A DNA stretch of 7,383 nucleotides from assembly GCA_016882345.1 (NCBI GenBank), contig VGQR01000090.1, positions 1 through 7,383 of the forward strand, in the 5' to 3' direction. A program made the translations under genes and the position numbers. The notes below the pieces were generated by a model. It was not told where the DNA came from and did no database searches. It worked only from the letters and a program-made list of their open reading frames with translations. This DNA is from Cyanobacteria bacterium K_DeepCast_35m_m2_023 (lineage in GTDB: Bacteria > Cyanobacteriota > Cyanobacteriia > PCC-6307 > Cyanobiaceae). Positions 1 to 6,575 of the stretch are shown here, piece after piece. Within the stretch, counting starts at the first letter, position 1, and each line of letters starts with the position of its first letter.

Positions 1-225
1 TACGTGGCCCTGCGTTGGACGTTGCCCCTGGGCTCAATGCTGATCGAGGCCAGCCAGCAGGGTGATGCTGAGTTGCTGCAGGGGTTAGCCCTGGGCGTGG
101 TTCCGGGCGATCACGATCCCGACCTGGATCGGTTGCGCCAGCAAAGTCGGGTCTTCTTTTCCAGTCGCCCGCAGGCCTGGGGATTGCTGGAGGGGCTCAG
201 ACACCACCGTTTTCTGAGGCGCTGA
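1..225 (+). CDS. C-terminal fragment of a sucrose-phosphate synthase/phosphatase-like protein (HAD domain)
   Basis: Frame 1 is open from the left edge to a TGA at 223-225, giving the last 74 residues of a longer protein. The pattern LGVVPGDHDPDL, then SRVFF, then WGLLEGLRHHRFL resembles the end of the HAD phosphatase-like domain fused to bacterial sucrose-phosphate synthases, where I recall LGVVVGNHSPEL, RIYFA and GILEGI in the same order and spacing. In that family a GDSGND acid motif lies just before; here the aligned residues read ASQQGD, so the first aspartate is missing and only the last is kept. Some cyanobacterial synthases are known to carry a phosphatase-like domain without phosphatase activity, which would fit. 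The glycosyltransferase part would lie left of the window. The fragment could instead belong to another HAD-IIB sugar phosphatase. Its last 29 bp overlap the convergent LCP gene. Confidence 0.6.
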   Translation, partial: YVALRWTLPLGSMLIEASQQGDAELLQGLALGVVPGDHDPDLDRLRQQSRVFFSSRPQAWGLLEGLRHHRFLRR

Positions 226-1261
226 CGTCGCTGCCTGGCGGGTAGTGGGTGTTGCTGTCGGGCATCCAGTAGCTCAGGTCGTTGTGCCAGTACAGGCGAC
301 CGGGGATCTGTTTGGTGTTGAGTTTGGTGCCGCCCATGGCGCTCATCAGCTGACCCAGTTCCAGCACGCTGAGATCGGTCTTGATGTCGTCGCCGGCGAT
401 CTTCAGCAGCTGGGGCAGTTGGGCCAGGCTGGCTGGATTGGCGAGCTTTTTGAAGATTTGGTTCAGCACCAGTTTTTGCCGCTCCATGCGCCCGAGATCG
501 CCCAGTTCATCGTGGCGATAACGCAGAAAGCCCTCGAGTTCTTCACCCTTCAGCACCTGTTTGCCGGGGTAGAGGTCGATGTAGAGGCCCTGGCTGTTGT
601 CGACGTAGGCCATGCGCTTGGGCACGTCGATTTCGACACCGCCGAGGGCATCGGCCACCCGTTGGACGGCCCGCAGGTTGACCTTGACGTAGCGATCAAC
701 CGGGCCCCCCAGAAGCGGCGGTAGATCCTGACGGATCGCCTCCATGCCGCCAAAGGCATACAGCGCGTTGGCCTTGAGCACGCCGTATTCGCTGCTCTCG
801 ACAAAGGTGTCGCGCGGCAGCTGGGTCAGCTGGGTCTGTCCATCCTTGATCTGCACTGCAAACATCACGTCGGTGCTGCCGCTGACGCGGTCGCTGCCCA
901 TCACCAGGATGCGGCGCCCGTTGATGCCAAAGGGCACCAACTGGCCCAGGCCGCTGTGGCCAGCTGGCCACAGGCCGGCGAGGGCCTTGCTGGCCAGTGG
1001 CGGCAGCGGGCCTGCCAGGCCATAGCCCAGGGCGATGCCCAGGGCAAATGGCAGCAGTGTTTTCCCCCGTTTGACACGGTTGCGCCGCTTGCTGGTCTCG
1101 GCTTCCTGGGTGGCAGGGGCCCTGGACTGTTGCCGTTTGCGGCGACGCTGTTCGAGGTCGGCCACCACCGCCTCGTTCGAACGGCGGCGGCGTCTGGGTT
1201 CCGGGCGTGCCGGTCGGCGGGGCTGGGCCTGACTCATGGGGCGCTGTGCTCGGCGCACCAT
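197..1261 (-). CDS. LytR-CpsA-Psr (LCP) family envelope protein
   Basis: Encodes about 354 aa. LCP enzymes transfer glycopolymers from undecaprenyl-pyrophosphate carriers onto peptidoglycan at the outer face of the cytoplasmic membrane; the polymer in cyanobacteria is not known from this sequence. Residues 1-67 are a strongly basic, Arg-rich cytoplasmic tail, about 68-90 form one membrane span (TLLPFALGIALGYG), and the LCP domain follows. Visible family motifs are ILVMGSDR (118-125), STDVM (129-133), the LPRDT loop (148-152), VNLRAVQRVADALGGVEIDV (194-213) and FLRYRHDELGDLGRMERQK (245-263), which holds the conserved Arg/Asp residues for pyrophosphate and metal. I chose ATG 1261 because AGAGG lies about 10 nt upstream; ATG 1237 (MSQAQ) is the alternative, with no clear ribosome site. 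It lies 55 bp behind purT on the same strand and may be co-transcribed with it. Confidence 0.9.
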   Translation of the reverse strand: MVRRAQRPMSQAQPRRPARPEPRRRRRSNEAVVADLEQRRRKRQQSRAPATQEAETSKRRNRVKRGKTLLPFALGIALGYGLAGPLPPLASKALAGLWPAGHSGLGQLVPFGINGRRILVMGSDRVSGSTDVMFAVQIKDGQTQLTQLPRDTFVESSEYGVLKANALYAFGGMEAIRQDLPPLLGGPVDRYVKVNLRAVQRVADALGGVEIDVPKRMAYVDNSQGLYIDLYPGKQVLKGEELEGFLRYRHDELGDLGRMERQKLVLNQIFKKLANPASLAQLPQLLKIAGDDIKTDLSVLELGQLMSAMGGTKLNTKQIPGRLYWHNDLSYWMPDSNTHYPPGSDVSASENGGV

Positions 1262-1274
1262 AAGGAGCAAACCT

Positions 1275-1286
1275 CTGGTGCACCAG
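1275..1286. repeat. Perfect 12-bp palindrome in the purT-LCP spacer
   Basis: CTGGTGCACCAG is a perfect palindrome. Allowing one G-T pair, the symmetry extends to 1272-1289. It covers part of the likely ribosome-binding stretch (AGAGG) of the LCP gene, so it could be a protein site or could affect translation start. With no loop it is a poor RNA hairpin, and a chance occurrence is quite possible. Confidence 0.3.
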
Positions 1287-1316
1287 GGGCTTGAGGCACT
1301 TTTGGTGGTGTTTGTT

Positions 1317-2516
1317 TCAGCCGTTGTCCAGCACGCGCACGCAGGCCGCTGCCGCATCGGCCTTGGCGCGGGCTTCGTCTGTGCTGCCGGCACGGGCCAG
1401 GGCCACGCCCAGGCGTCGGTTGGGTCGGGCATCGGGCTTGCCGAACAGCAGCACCTGGGTGTCGGGCTGGGCAAGGGCTTCGTCAAGGCCCTCATAACGC
1501 AGCTCAGCCGCGGTTTCGGGCGCCAGGATCACGCGGCTGGCCGCCGCCCCCAGGCTGGTGATGGCCGGGATCGGCAGGCCCAGCACCGCCCGCAGGTGCA
1601 GCTCGAACTCGCTCAGGTTCTGGCCCATCAGCGTCACCAGACCGGTGTCATGGGGTCGGGGTGACAGCTCCGAAAAGACCACATCGAGGTCGCTGCTGCC
1701 CGGCCTGCGGCAGAGAAAGAACTCCACCCCAAACAGGCCGGCGCCACCGAGGTTGTTGGTGACGGCTTGGGCCATGGCCTGGGTTGCCTGCAGGGCGGTT
1801 TCGGGCAGTTCGGCCGGTTGCCAACTGCACTGGTAGTCGCCCCGCTCTTGGATGTGGCCGATCGGGGGGCAGAACAGGGTTGGCCCGCTCCACTGCTTGA
1901 CCGTGAGCAGGGTGATCTCCAGGTCGAACTGCAGGAATTCCTCGACGATCACCCGCGCCCCGGCGCCGCGGGCCCCGGCCAAGGCGGCCTCCCAGGCCGC
2001 AGGGAGTTCTTCGGGGCTCTGCACCACGCTCTGGCCCTTGCCCGATGAGCTCATCACCGGTTTGACCACCACCGGCCAGCCCAGGGGTTCGGCCGCTGCG
2101 ATCAGCTCCGCGGCACTCTCGGCATAGGCGAACCGGGCCGTGCGCAGGCCGAGCCCGTCGGCGGCCAGATCGCGAATGCGGTCGCGGTTCATCGTGACCG
2201 CCGTGGCCCGGGCCGTGGGGATCACGGTGATGCCTTCGGCTTCGAGCTCAGCCAGGGCATCGACGGCCAGGGCTTCGATTTCGGGGATCACCAGATCGGG
2301 CTGGTGGCGCCGCACCACGGCCTTGAGGGCGTCGGCATCGGTCATGCTGATGACCTCGGCCGCATCGGCCACCTGCATGGCCGGGGCGCCGGCGTAGCGG
2401 TCGACGGCCACGATCCGGCAGCCCAGGCGCTGGGCGGCGATGGCCACCTCCTTGCCCAGCTCGCCGCTGCCCAGCAGCATCAGGGTGCGGGGCAGGCTGG
2501 TCAACGGTGGGGTCAT
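1317..2516 (-). CDS. purT: Formate-dependent phosphoribosylglycinamide formyltransferase (GAR transformylase 2)
   Basis: Encodes 399 aa, close to the 392 aa of E. coli PurT. The cytosolic ATP-grasp enzyme makes formyl-GAR from GAR, formate and ATP in purine synthesis, without the folate donor used by PurN. The N-terminal domain has the nucleotide-fold motif LGSGELGKE (15-23), followed by AVDRYAGAPAM (37-47) and VIPEIEA (76-82). The ATP-grasp part has VVVKPVMSSSGKGQ (149-162), VIVEEFLQFDLEITLLTV (189-206), GLFGVEFF (260-267) and the metal-binding SELSPRPHDTG (282-292). The C-terminal end has LFGKP and RRLGVAL. ATG 2516 puts 12 residues before MLLGSGELG, near the 15 of E. coli; the frame continues upstream to a GTG at 2591, but that extension has no family similarity. 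No strong Shine-Dalgarno is visible. It is the first gene of a likely purT-LCP unit. Confidence 0.97.
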   Translation of the reverse strand: MTPPLTSLPRTLMLLGSGELGKEVAIAAQRLGCRIVAVDRYAGAPAMQVADAAEVISMTDADALKAVVRRHQPDLVIPEIEALAVDALAELEAEGITVIPTARATAVTMNRDRIRDLAADGLGLRTARFAYAESAAELIAAAEPLGWPVVVKPVMSSSGKGQSVVQSPEELPAAWEAALAGARGAGARVIVEEFLQFDLEITLLTVKQWSGPTLFCPPIGHIQERGDYQCSWQPAELPETALQATQAMAQAVTNNLGGAGLFGVEFFLCRRPGSSDLDVVFSELSPRPHDTGLVTLMGQNLSEFELHLRAVLGLPIPAITSLGAAASRVILAPETAAELRYEGLDEALAQPDTQVLLFGKPDARPNRRLGVALARAGSTDEARAKADAAAACVRVLDNG

Positions 2517-2594
2517 GCAAGCGTGCGCAATCACTGGCGGCCGTGGCGCTGACGCCTGGCGGTCAGAATCCAATGATCCTGCCGCAGTCACGTC

Positions 2595-2762
2595 GTGCTG
2601 TCAGCCCTGCCCTTGGCCTTCAGCACCGCGGGTGATGCCGCAAACGGGTTGCTGTTCGGTTGGGACATCGCCACCTTTCAGAAGTGGGCCCTGATCTATC
2701 TGGGGGCGTCGTCGCTGGCGTTTGTGCTGGTCTGGATCGTGGGCTACCTGCGGCGTCGTTAG
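2595..2762 (+). CDS. Putative single-span membrane microprotein (55 aa), hypothetical
   Basis: A short open frame runs from GTG 2595 to TAG 2760-2762; an in-frame TGA at 2574 closes it upstream. The product begins LSALPLAFSTAGDAANG, then FGWDIATFQKWALIY, then a hydrophobic stretch (about residues 32-50, ending LVWIVGY) capped by three arginines. This reads as one membrane helix followed by a positive cytoplasmic end, and the residue choice is unlike random translation of GC-rich DNA. It lies head to head with purT (78 bp apart), and its stop interlocks with that of the next gene at 2759-2762, which makes the reading frame more believable. Weak points are the GTG start without a clear ribosome site and the small size. 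I do not recognise a function; small photosystem or cytochrome subunits have this size and shape, but no specific match is seen. Confidence 0.55.
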   Translation: MLSALPLAFSTAGDAANGLLFGWDIATFQKWALIYLGASSLAFVLVWIVGYLRRR

Positions 2763-2995
2763 GGCAACAACGTCAGCTGGCGCACCGATGATTCTTCGTT
2801 GATGAAGCCGTAGGCCTCAAACAGGCCGGGTTCGGCATGGGTGATGCGTTGGCCGGTGCTGTGGGATTCGAGGACGAATCCCTCATTGGCCATGCGGCGC
2901 ATCAGCGCTGCGGCTTCTTCAAAGCGGGCGGCCATGGCTTCCAGGCTGGCGCAGTCAGCGGTGAGTCCGGTGTCTTTCCAGGTGAAGTGGGGCAT
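2759..2995 (-). CDS. Conserved-looking small hypothetical protein (78 aa)
   Basis: From ATG 2995 the product starts MPHFTWKDTGL, followed by an amphipathic helix (about residues 16-37, SLEAMAARFEEAAALMRRMA) and a mixed segment, GFVLESHSTGQRITH, then AEPGLFEAYGF and a short EESSVRQLTLL end. No signal peptide or membrane span is seen, so it is probably cytosolic. I do not recognise a named domain; the style matches small unnamed proteins common in picocyanobacteria. The frame is open upstream to 3112 with another ATG at 3031, but those residues look less protein-like, so I prefer 2995; no strong ribosome site supports either. The TAA (2759-2761) interlocks with the convergent gene's TAG. It lies about 320 bp downstream of mraY on the same strand and probably has its own promoter. 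Confidence 0.7.
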   Translation of the reverse strand: MPHFTWKDTGLTADCASLEAMAARFEEAAALMRRMANEGFVLESHSTGQRITHAEPGLFEAYGFINEESSVRQLTLLP

Positions 2996-3316
2996 GGATG
3001 CTTCGCGTTGCGCCAATCTCAGCGTTGGCATTGTCCCGTACCAGTTGAACAGCGCTGAAGCTTGACTTGCATCAGAATCAAAAGCTCTGGACAGCTCGAA
3101 TGAACCGACCAAGGCATCATCCCGGCAGTCAACTGTCGGCTGCTGTCTGGGTCAAGAATGGATGAAGACCATCGCCGGTTGAAGCTTGTTCATTGACGGC
3201 ACCACGCACCAACCTTGGGGAGTGGCGTTGAAAACTTGATGGTTACAGTGTTGTCCTGGGCCAGTCCGTTTCAGCCTGGATGGATTGTTGAATCGTGCTG
3301 TCGAGACATCGGTTGA
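2996..3316. other. Gene-free spacer between mraY and the 78-aa gene
   Basis: About 320 bp without a credible coding frame; it looks less GC-rich than the genes around it. It should hold the 3' end of the mraY transcript and the promoter of the 78-aa gene. The only structure I can point to is a hairpin at 3122-3139 (7-bp stem with one G-T pair, TCAA loop). It has no T-tract on either strand, so it is not a convincing rho-independent terminator. TTGAC-like hexamers occur on the minus strand (in 3120-3165), but none has a good -10 partner at the right spacing. A small RNA cannot be excluded. Confidence 0.55.
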
Positions 3317-4441
3317 TTAGGGCAGCAGCACCAAGCCCAGCAGCGCCAGCACCAGGCTGACCAGCCAGAAGCGGTTGACCACAGTCACTTCGTCGAGGCC
3401 TCCCAGCTCAAAGTGGTGATGCAATGGCGCCATGCGAAACAGGCGGCGGCCTTGGCCGGTGGCGGGATTCTTGGTGGCCTTGAACACCCACACCTGCAGG
3501 ATCACGGAGATTGATTCGGCCAGGAACACGCCCCCCATCAGCAGCAGCGGCCAGAGGCTGTTGGCAAGGATCCCCACCGCGGCCAGGGCGGCGCCCATGG
3601 CCAGTGAGCCGGTGTCGCCCATGAAGGCGCGGGCGGGGTTGCGGTTGAAGGCCAGAAAACCCAGCCAGCACCCCGCCATGGCGGCGCAGAACCCCGCCAG
3701 CACTGGATCGCCTTCATTGCCGCGCAGCATCAGCTGCAGGCCCAGCCCGGCGAAGACAATGGCGCCGCAGCCTGCCGCCAGGCCATCGAGCCCGTCGGTC
3801 AGGTTGGTGGCGTTGCTTTCGGCCAGCACCACAAACAACCCCAGGGGCCAGATCAGCAGCCCCAGAGGCAGCACCCAGCCCCATGGCAGGGCGACATCAC
3901 CCGCTTCAGCCCCCCCCAGCCAACCGCCCCTGGCGGCCCAGAACAGAAACAGCAGTGCTGCAGCGGCCTGCAGCAGCAACTTGCCGCGTGGGCTGAGGCC
4001 CGTGTTGCTGCGCTTGGTGAGACTGGTCCAGTCGTCGATGGCGCCGATGGCCATGGTCGCCAGCGTCAGGCTGGCGATGCCCAGCAGGCGCGGGTCTTCG
4101 GGGTTGATCAGGCCGCCAACCAGCACCCCGACGGGCACCACCAGCAGGCCACCCATCGTGGGGGTGCCGGCTTTGCTGTGGTGGGCCTGGGGACCCTCCT
4201 GGCGGATCACCTGCCCCAGCTTGAGGGCCCGCAGCCTGGGCACCCCCCAGCGGCAGACCAGCACGCTGATGCCGGCGGACAGCAGCAGCGGTGGCGTCAG
4301 CAACGCATTGGGGACCAGCAGGTCGCTGATCAGGCAGGCCGCCAACACCACAACGCCCAGCAATCCGGCCGAATGGCGTGGATCACTGGGCCAGCAGTCC
4401 GCCAGGCGAGCAAGTGGGCTGCGCGGGGTAGGAGTCGCCAA
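3317..4441 (-). CDS. mraY: Phospho-N-acetylmuramoyl-pentapeptide transferase
   Basis: Encodes about 374 aa, typical for MraY. The integral membrane enzyme joins UDP-MurNAc-pentapeptide to undecaprenyl phosphate on the cytoplasmic side, making lipid I for peptidoglycan. Family motifs appear in order: [11 protein letters not shown] (89-99), AIDDW (134-138) with the paired catalytic-site aspartates, [17 protein letters not shown] (208-224), [12 protein letters not shown] (272-283), and the histidine motif [10 protein letters not shown] (339-348). About ten hydrophobic spans surround them. The start must be TTG 4441 or further in: an in-frame TGA at 4459-4457, which is also the stop of the DUF3134 gene, leaves only five codons before it and no ATG follows before the first membrane span. 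No Shine-Dalgarno is visible, so translation is probably coupled to the upstream gene 15 bp away. The gene stands apart from any mur/fts cluster in this window. Confidence 0.97.
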   Translation of the reverse strand: MATPTPRSPLARLADCWPSDPRHSAGLLGVVVLAACLISDLLVPNALLTPPLLLSAGISVLVCRWGVPRLRALKLGQVIRQEGPQAHHSKAGTPTMGGLLVVPVGVLVGGLINPEDPRLLGIASLTLATMAIGAIDDWTSLTKRSNTGLSPRGKLLLQAAAALLFLFWAARGGWLGGAEAGDVALPWGWVLPLGLLIWPLGLFVVLAESNATNLTDGLDGLAAGCGAIVFAGLGLQLMLRGNEGDPVLAGFCAAMAGCWLGFLAFNRNPARAFMGDTGSLAMGAALAAVGILANSLWPLLLMGGVFLAESISVILQVWVFKATKNPATGQGRRLFRMAPLHHHFELGGLDEVTVVNRFWLVSLVLALLGLVLLP

Positions 4442-4456
4442 GGCGGCTGGAGAGAT

Positions 4457-4732
4457 TCAGTCCTCCCAGTCTTCCTCAGGTTGCTCGTCGGTCTGGTTGT
4501 AATCCTCTTTCTCGCCCATCAGGGCCGACAGTTCCTCTTCTTCGACGGTGCTGACATCGGTCACAGCCGTCTCCTCGTCGGCCACCAGGCGGCCGCTGGT
4601 CTCAAGCCAGCTCAGCAGATCGGGCTCATCGCGCAGGGGCAGCACCGGCGCCGGCTCCTGACGTCCGTAGCGGGTCAGCGACGGGTTGACGCTGTCGAGC
4701 TTGTTCGTGTCAATGTTTGCAAGCTTGCTCAT
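4457..4732 (-). CDS. DUF3134 family protein (91 aa)
   Basis: The core NPSLTRYGRQ, then VLPLRDEPDLLSWLETSGRLV (about residues 16-50), matches the small cyanobacterial DUF3134 family as I remember it; its function is unknown. The remaining 40 residues are very acidic (VEEEELSAL, EKEDY, and an end reading EQPEEDWED) and probably disordered. No membrane span or signal peptide is present, so it is likely cytosolic. ATG 4732 was chosen because a good GGAGGG lies 8 nt upstream; the frame extends nine codons further without support. It is the first gene of a tight pair with mraY, which suggests shared expression. A -10-like TAATCT lies at 4771-4766 on this strand without a clear -35. Confidence 0.88.
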   Translation of the reverse strand: MSKLANIDTNKLDSVNPSLTRYGRQEPAPVLPLRDEPDLLSWLETSGRLVADEETAVTDVSTVEEEELSALMGEKEDYNQTDEQPEEDWED

Positions 4733-4740
4733 GGACAAGA

Positions 4741-4746
4741 CCCTCC
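4741..4746 (-). promoter_or_regulatory. Ribosome-binding site of the DUF3134 gene
   Basis: GGAGGG on the minus strand ends 8 nt before ATG 4732. It is the strongest Shine-Dalgarno in the window and decides the start over the upstream extension. Since mraY has no visible site of its own, it may serve both genes through coupling. Confidence 0.7.
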
Positions 4747-4802
4747 GCGCGCTGGCCAATCCTCCAGATTAGCTTTTGGGGTGGCGGCTAGAGCAGTCTG
4801 TG

Positions 4803-5045
4803 GTGCGTTCCGTGCTGCGTTTGTGGGCCCTGAGCCTGATGCTCAGTGCACTGCTGGCGGCGGCCGGTGAACGTTGGCCCGCGGCGCTGCCGATCGAGCC
4901 CACGCTTGTGGCTGCGCTGGTGCTGGTGCCTCCGCTCGTGATGCTGATCTGGCTGGGCTGGCACTGGACCGTTCCAGGGGTTCCTGCAGGCTCTGGCTCC
5001 GGTGACAGGGGACAATCGCAGAACCATGCATCGATGGAGCCCTGA
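4803..5045 (+). CDS. Small two-span membrane protein upstream of argG, hypothetical
   Basis: About 80 aa. Two hydrophobic segments are visible, roughly residues 3-22 ([19 protein letters not shown]) and 34-56 ([21 protein letters not shown]), joined by a short [11 protein letters not shown] loop and followed by a polar Gly/Ser-rich tail ending HASMEP. This fits a small inner- or thylakoid-membrane protein; I do not recognise a family. The start is uncertain: GTG codons at 4800, 4803 and 4812 and a TTG at 4776 share the frame. I chose 4803 because AGAG lies about 9 nt upstream. The TGA (5043-5045) overlaps the argG ATG by one base, so the two genes are probably translationally coupled. It is divergent from the DUF3134 gene across about 70 bp. 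Confidence 0.65.
   Translation: MRSVLRLWALSLMLSALLAAAGERWPAALPIEPTLVAALVLVPPLVMLIWLGWHWTVPGVPAGSGSGDRGQSQNHASMEP
5036..5039 (+). promoter_or_regulatory. Ribosome-binding site of argG, inside the upstream gene
   Basis: GGAG lies 5 nt before ATG 5045, within the last codons of the small membrane-protein gene. With the TGATG stop/start overlap it supports both the argG start and coupling to the upstream frame. Confidence 0.6.
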
Positions 5046-6256
5046 TGGGTCGCGCCAAGAAGGCTGTGCTGGCGTACTCCGGTGGAGTTGATACCAGCGT
5101 CTGCATCCCCTACCTCAAGAATGAGTGGGGCGTTGAAGAGGTGATCACCTTCGCCGCTGACCTGGGTCAGGGCGACGAATTGGAGCCGATCCGCCAGAAG
5201 GCCCTGGATTCGGGGGCCAGCCAGTCGATCGTCGGCGACCTGATCGAGCCCTTCATCCATGAGTTCGCCTTTCCAGCGATTCGGGCCAACGCTCTCTACG
5301 AGGGCCGTTACCCGCTGAGCACCGCCCTGGCCCGCCCCCTGATCGCCCGCCGCCTGGTGGAGATCGCCCGCGAGGTCGGGGCCGACGCCGTGGCCCATGG
5401 CTGCACCGGCAAGGGCAACGACCAGGTGCGGTTTGACGTGGCGATCGGCGCCCTGGCCCCCGACCTCAAGGTGTTGACGCCTGCCCGCGAATGGGGCATG
5501 AGTCGCGAACAGACGATCGCCTACGGCGAGCGCTGCGGCATCCCCTCACCGGTCAGCAAAAAGTCCCCCTATTCGATCGACCTCAACCTGTTGGGTCGCT
5601 CGATCGAGGCCGGGCCCCTGGAGGATCCCAACGTGGAACCTCCAGAAGAGATCTACGCCCTGACCGTGAGTGTCGATGCCGCACCGGCCCAGCCCCAGGT
5701 GATCGAGATCGCTTTCGAGAACGGCAACCCGGTGGGCATCGACGGCGAGCGCCTCGATCCGGTGAGCCTGATCCGCAGGGCCAATGCCCTGGCCGGCAGC
5801 CATGGCTTTGGGCGTCTCGACATGGTCGAGAACCGGGTCGTCGGCATCAAGAGCCGGGAGATCTACGAGACCCCAGGTCTGCTGCTGCTGATCAAGGCGC
5901 ACCAGGAGCTCGAATCGCTCACCCTGGCGGCCGATGTGCTGCGCAGCAAGCGCCAGCTCGAGCAGCAGTGGGCCGATCTGGTGTATCAGGGCCTCTGGTA
6001 CGGCCCGCTCAAGGATGCCATCGATGGCTTCGTCGAGCGCACGCAACGCAGTGTCAATGGCAGCGTGCGCATCAAGCTCCACAAGGGCAATGCCACCGTG
6101 GTGGGCCGCAGCTCAAGCAGCGACAGCCTGTATGTGCCCGACATGGCGACCTACGACGCCGGCGATCGATTCGATCACCGTGCCGCCGAAGGTTTCATCT
6201 ACGTGTGGGGACTGCCGACGCGCCTGTGGGCGGCTCGGCATCGTCGCCAGGGCTAG
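5045..6256 (+). CDS. argG: Argininosuccinate synthase
   Basis: Encodes 403 aa, the usual length. The cytosolic enzyme condenses citrulline and aspartate with ATP to argininosuccinate, the penultimate step of arginine synthesis. The N-terminal nucleotide-binding domain shows the PP-motif loop AYSGGVDTS (10-18), FAADLGQG (36-43) and [16 protein letters not shown] (86-101). The substrate-binding part shows [15 protein letters not shown] (117-131), [16 protein letters not shown] and [15 protein letters not shown]. Later family motifs are [37 protein letters not shown] and [10 protein letters not shown]. The ATG has a Shine-Dalgarno 5 nt away and overlaps the stop of the small membrane-protein gene. 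The last 62 bp overlap the 3' end of a convergent small gene. A short GC-rich hairpin (6257-6272) follows the stop but has no T-tract. Confidence 0.98.
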   Translation: MGRAKKAVLAYSGGVDTSVCIPYLKNEWGVEEVITFAADLGQGDELEPIRQKALDSGASQSIVGDLIEPFIHEFAFPAIRANALYEGRYPLSTALARPLIARRLVEIAREVGADAVAHGCTGKGNDQVRFDVAIGALAPDLKVLTPAREWGMSREQTIAYGERCGIPSPVSKKSPYSIDLNLLGRSIEAGPLEDPNVEPPEEIYALTVSVDAAPAQPQVIEIAFENGNPVGIDGERLDPVSLIRRANALAGSHGFGRLDMVENRVVGIKSREIYETPGLLLLIKAHQELESLTLAADVLRSKRQLEQQWADLVYQGLWYGPLKDAIDGFVERTQRSVNGSVRIKLHKGNATVVGRSSSSDSLYVPDMATYDAGDRFDHRAAEGFIYVWGLPTRLWAARHRRQG

Positions 6257-6521
6257 GGGCTGGTTGCAGCCTGCGGCGCCCGGGCAGCGGTAGCAGCCTG
6301 GGCCGTCGCCCGACGACTTGATCGGAACCCTGCAGCAACAGCACCTGTTGTCGAAGGTCGGCATTGCCGCTGAGCAGGCGCTGCTGCTGGTCGAGCAGCG
6401 GTTGCAGACGGTCTTGGAACTTGGCTTCAAACATCGCCGGCAGCTCCTCGAGCAGGGCTTCCATTGCGGCGATCCAAGCCCGGATTTCGGCGAGTGCCTC
6501 GAGTCGGGGGTCCCGTTCCAT
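6195..6521 (-). CDS. Small helical (coiled-coil-like) hypothetical protein, 108 aa
   Basis: ATG 6521 gives a product whose first 64 residues are almost continuous amphipathic helix ([22 protein letters not shown], then [18 protein letters not shown] and [10 protein letters not shown]). The spacing of leucines suggests a coiled coil or helical bundle. The remaining 44 residues are Pro/Arg/Gly-rich and look disordered; their last 20 or so codons lie antisense to the end of argG. No membrane span or known domain is seen. The start is supported by the well-formed helix beginning right at MERDPRL; upstream bases show only a weak AGAG. It follows rpsF by 54 bp on the same strand and may be transcribed with it. 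The overlap with argG may mean the tail is a recent 3' extension. Confidence 0.72.
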   Translation of the reverse strand: MERDPRLEALAEIRAWIAAMEALLEELPAMFEAKFQDRLQPLLDQQQRLLSGNADLRQQVLLLQGSDQVVGRRPRLLPLPGRRRLQPAPSPGDDAEPPTGASAVPTRR

Positions 6522-6575
6522 TCAGAGACTCTACTGCTGTTGTTGCCAGGGCTCAACGCTGGCCATCGAGGCGAC

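Noticed and set aside
1262..1495. An N-terminal extension of the LCP protein reaching into purT
   Set aside because: The extra 78 residues overlap the purT 3' end out of frame, read as Cys/Trp/Pro-rich noise, and there is a better start at 1261.
3432..4502. A 356-codon open frame on the plus strand, antisense to mraY
   Set aside because: It mirrors mraY in GC-rich DNA and translates to Ser/Pro/Arg-rich low-complexity sequence with no domain, while mraY has every family motif.
4769..5398. A 209-codon minus-strand frame across the small membrane gene and the start of argG
   Set aside because: It is antisense to the better supported plus-strand genes and shows no domain or membrane pattern.
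6257..6272. A hairpin directly after the argG stop as its terminator
   Set aside because: The stem is only 5-6 bp with a GTTG loop, has no T-tract, and lies within the convergent coding sequence.
5491..6321. A 276-codon frame inside argG on the same strand
   Set aside because: It is an out-of-frame reading of argG, rich in Arg/Gly/Pro, without any recognisable motif.
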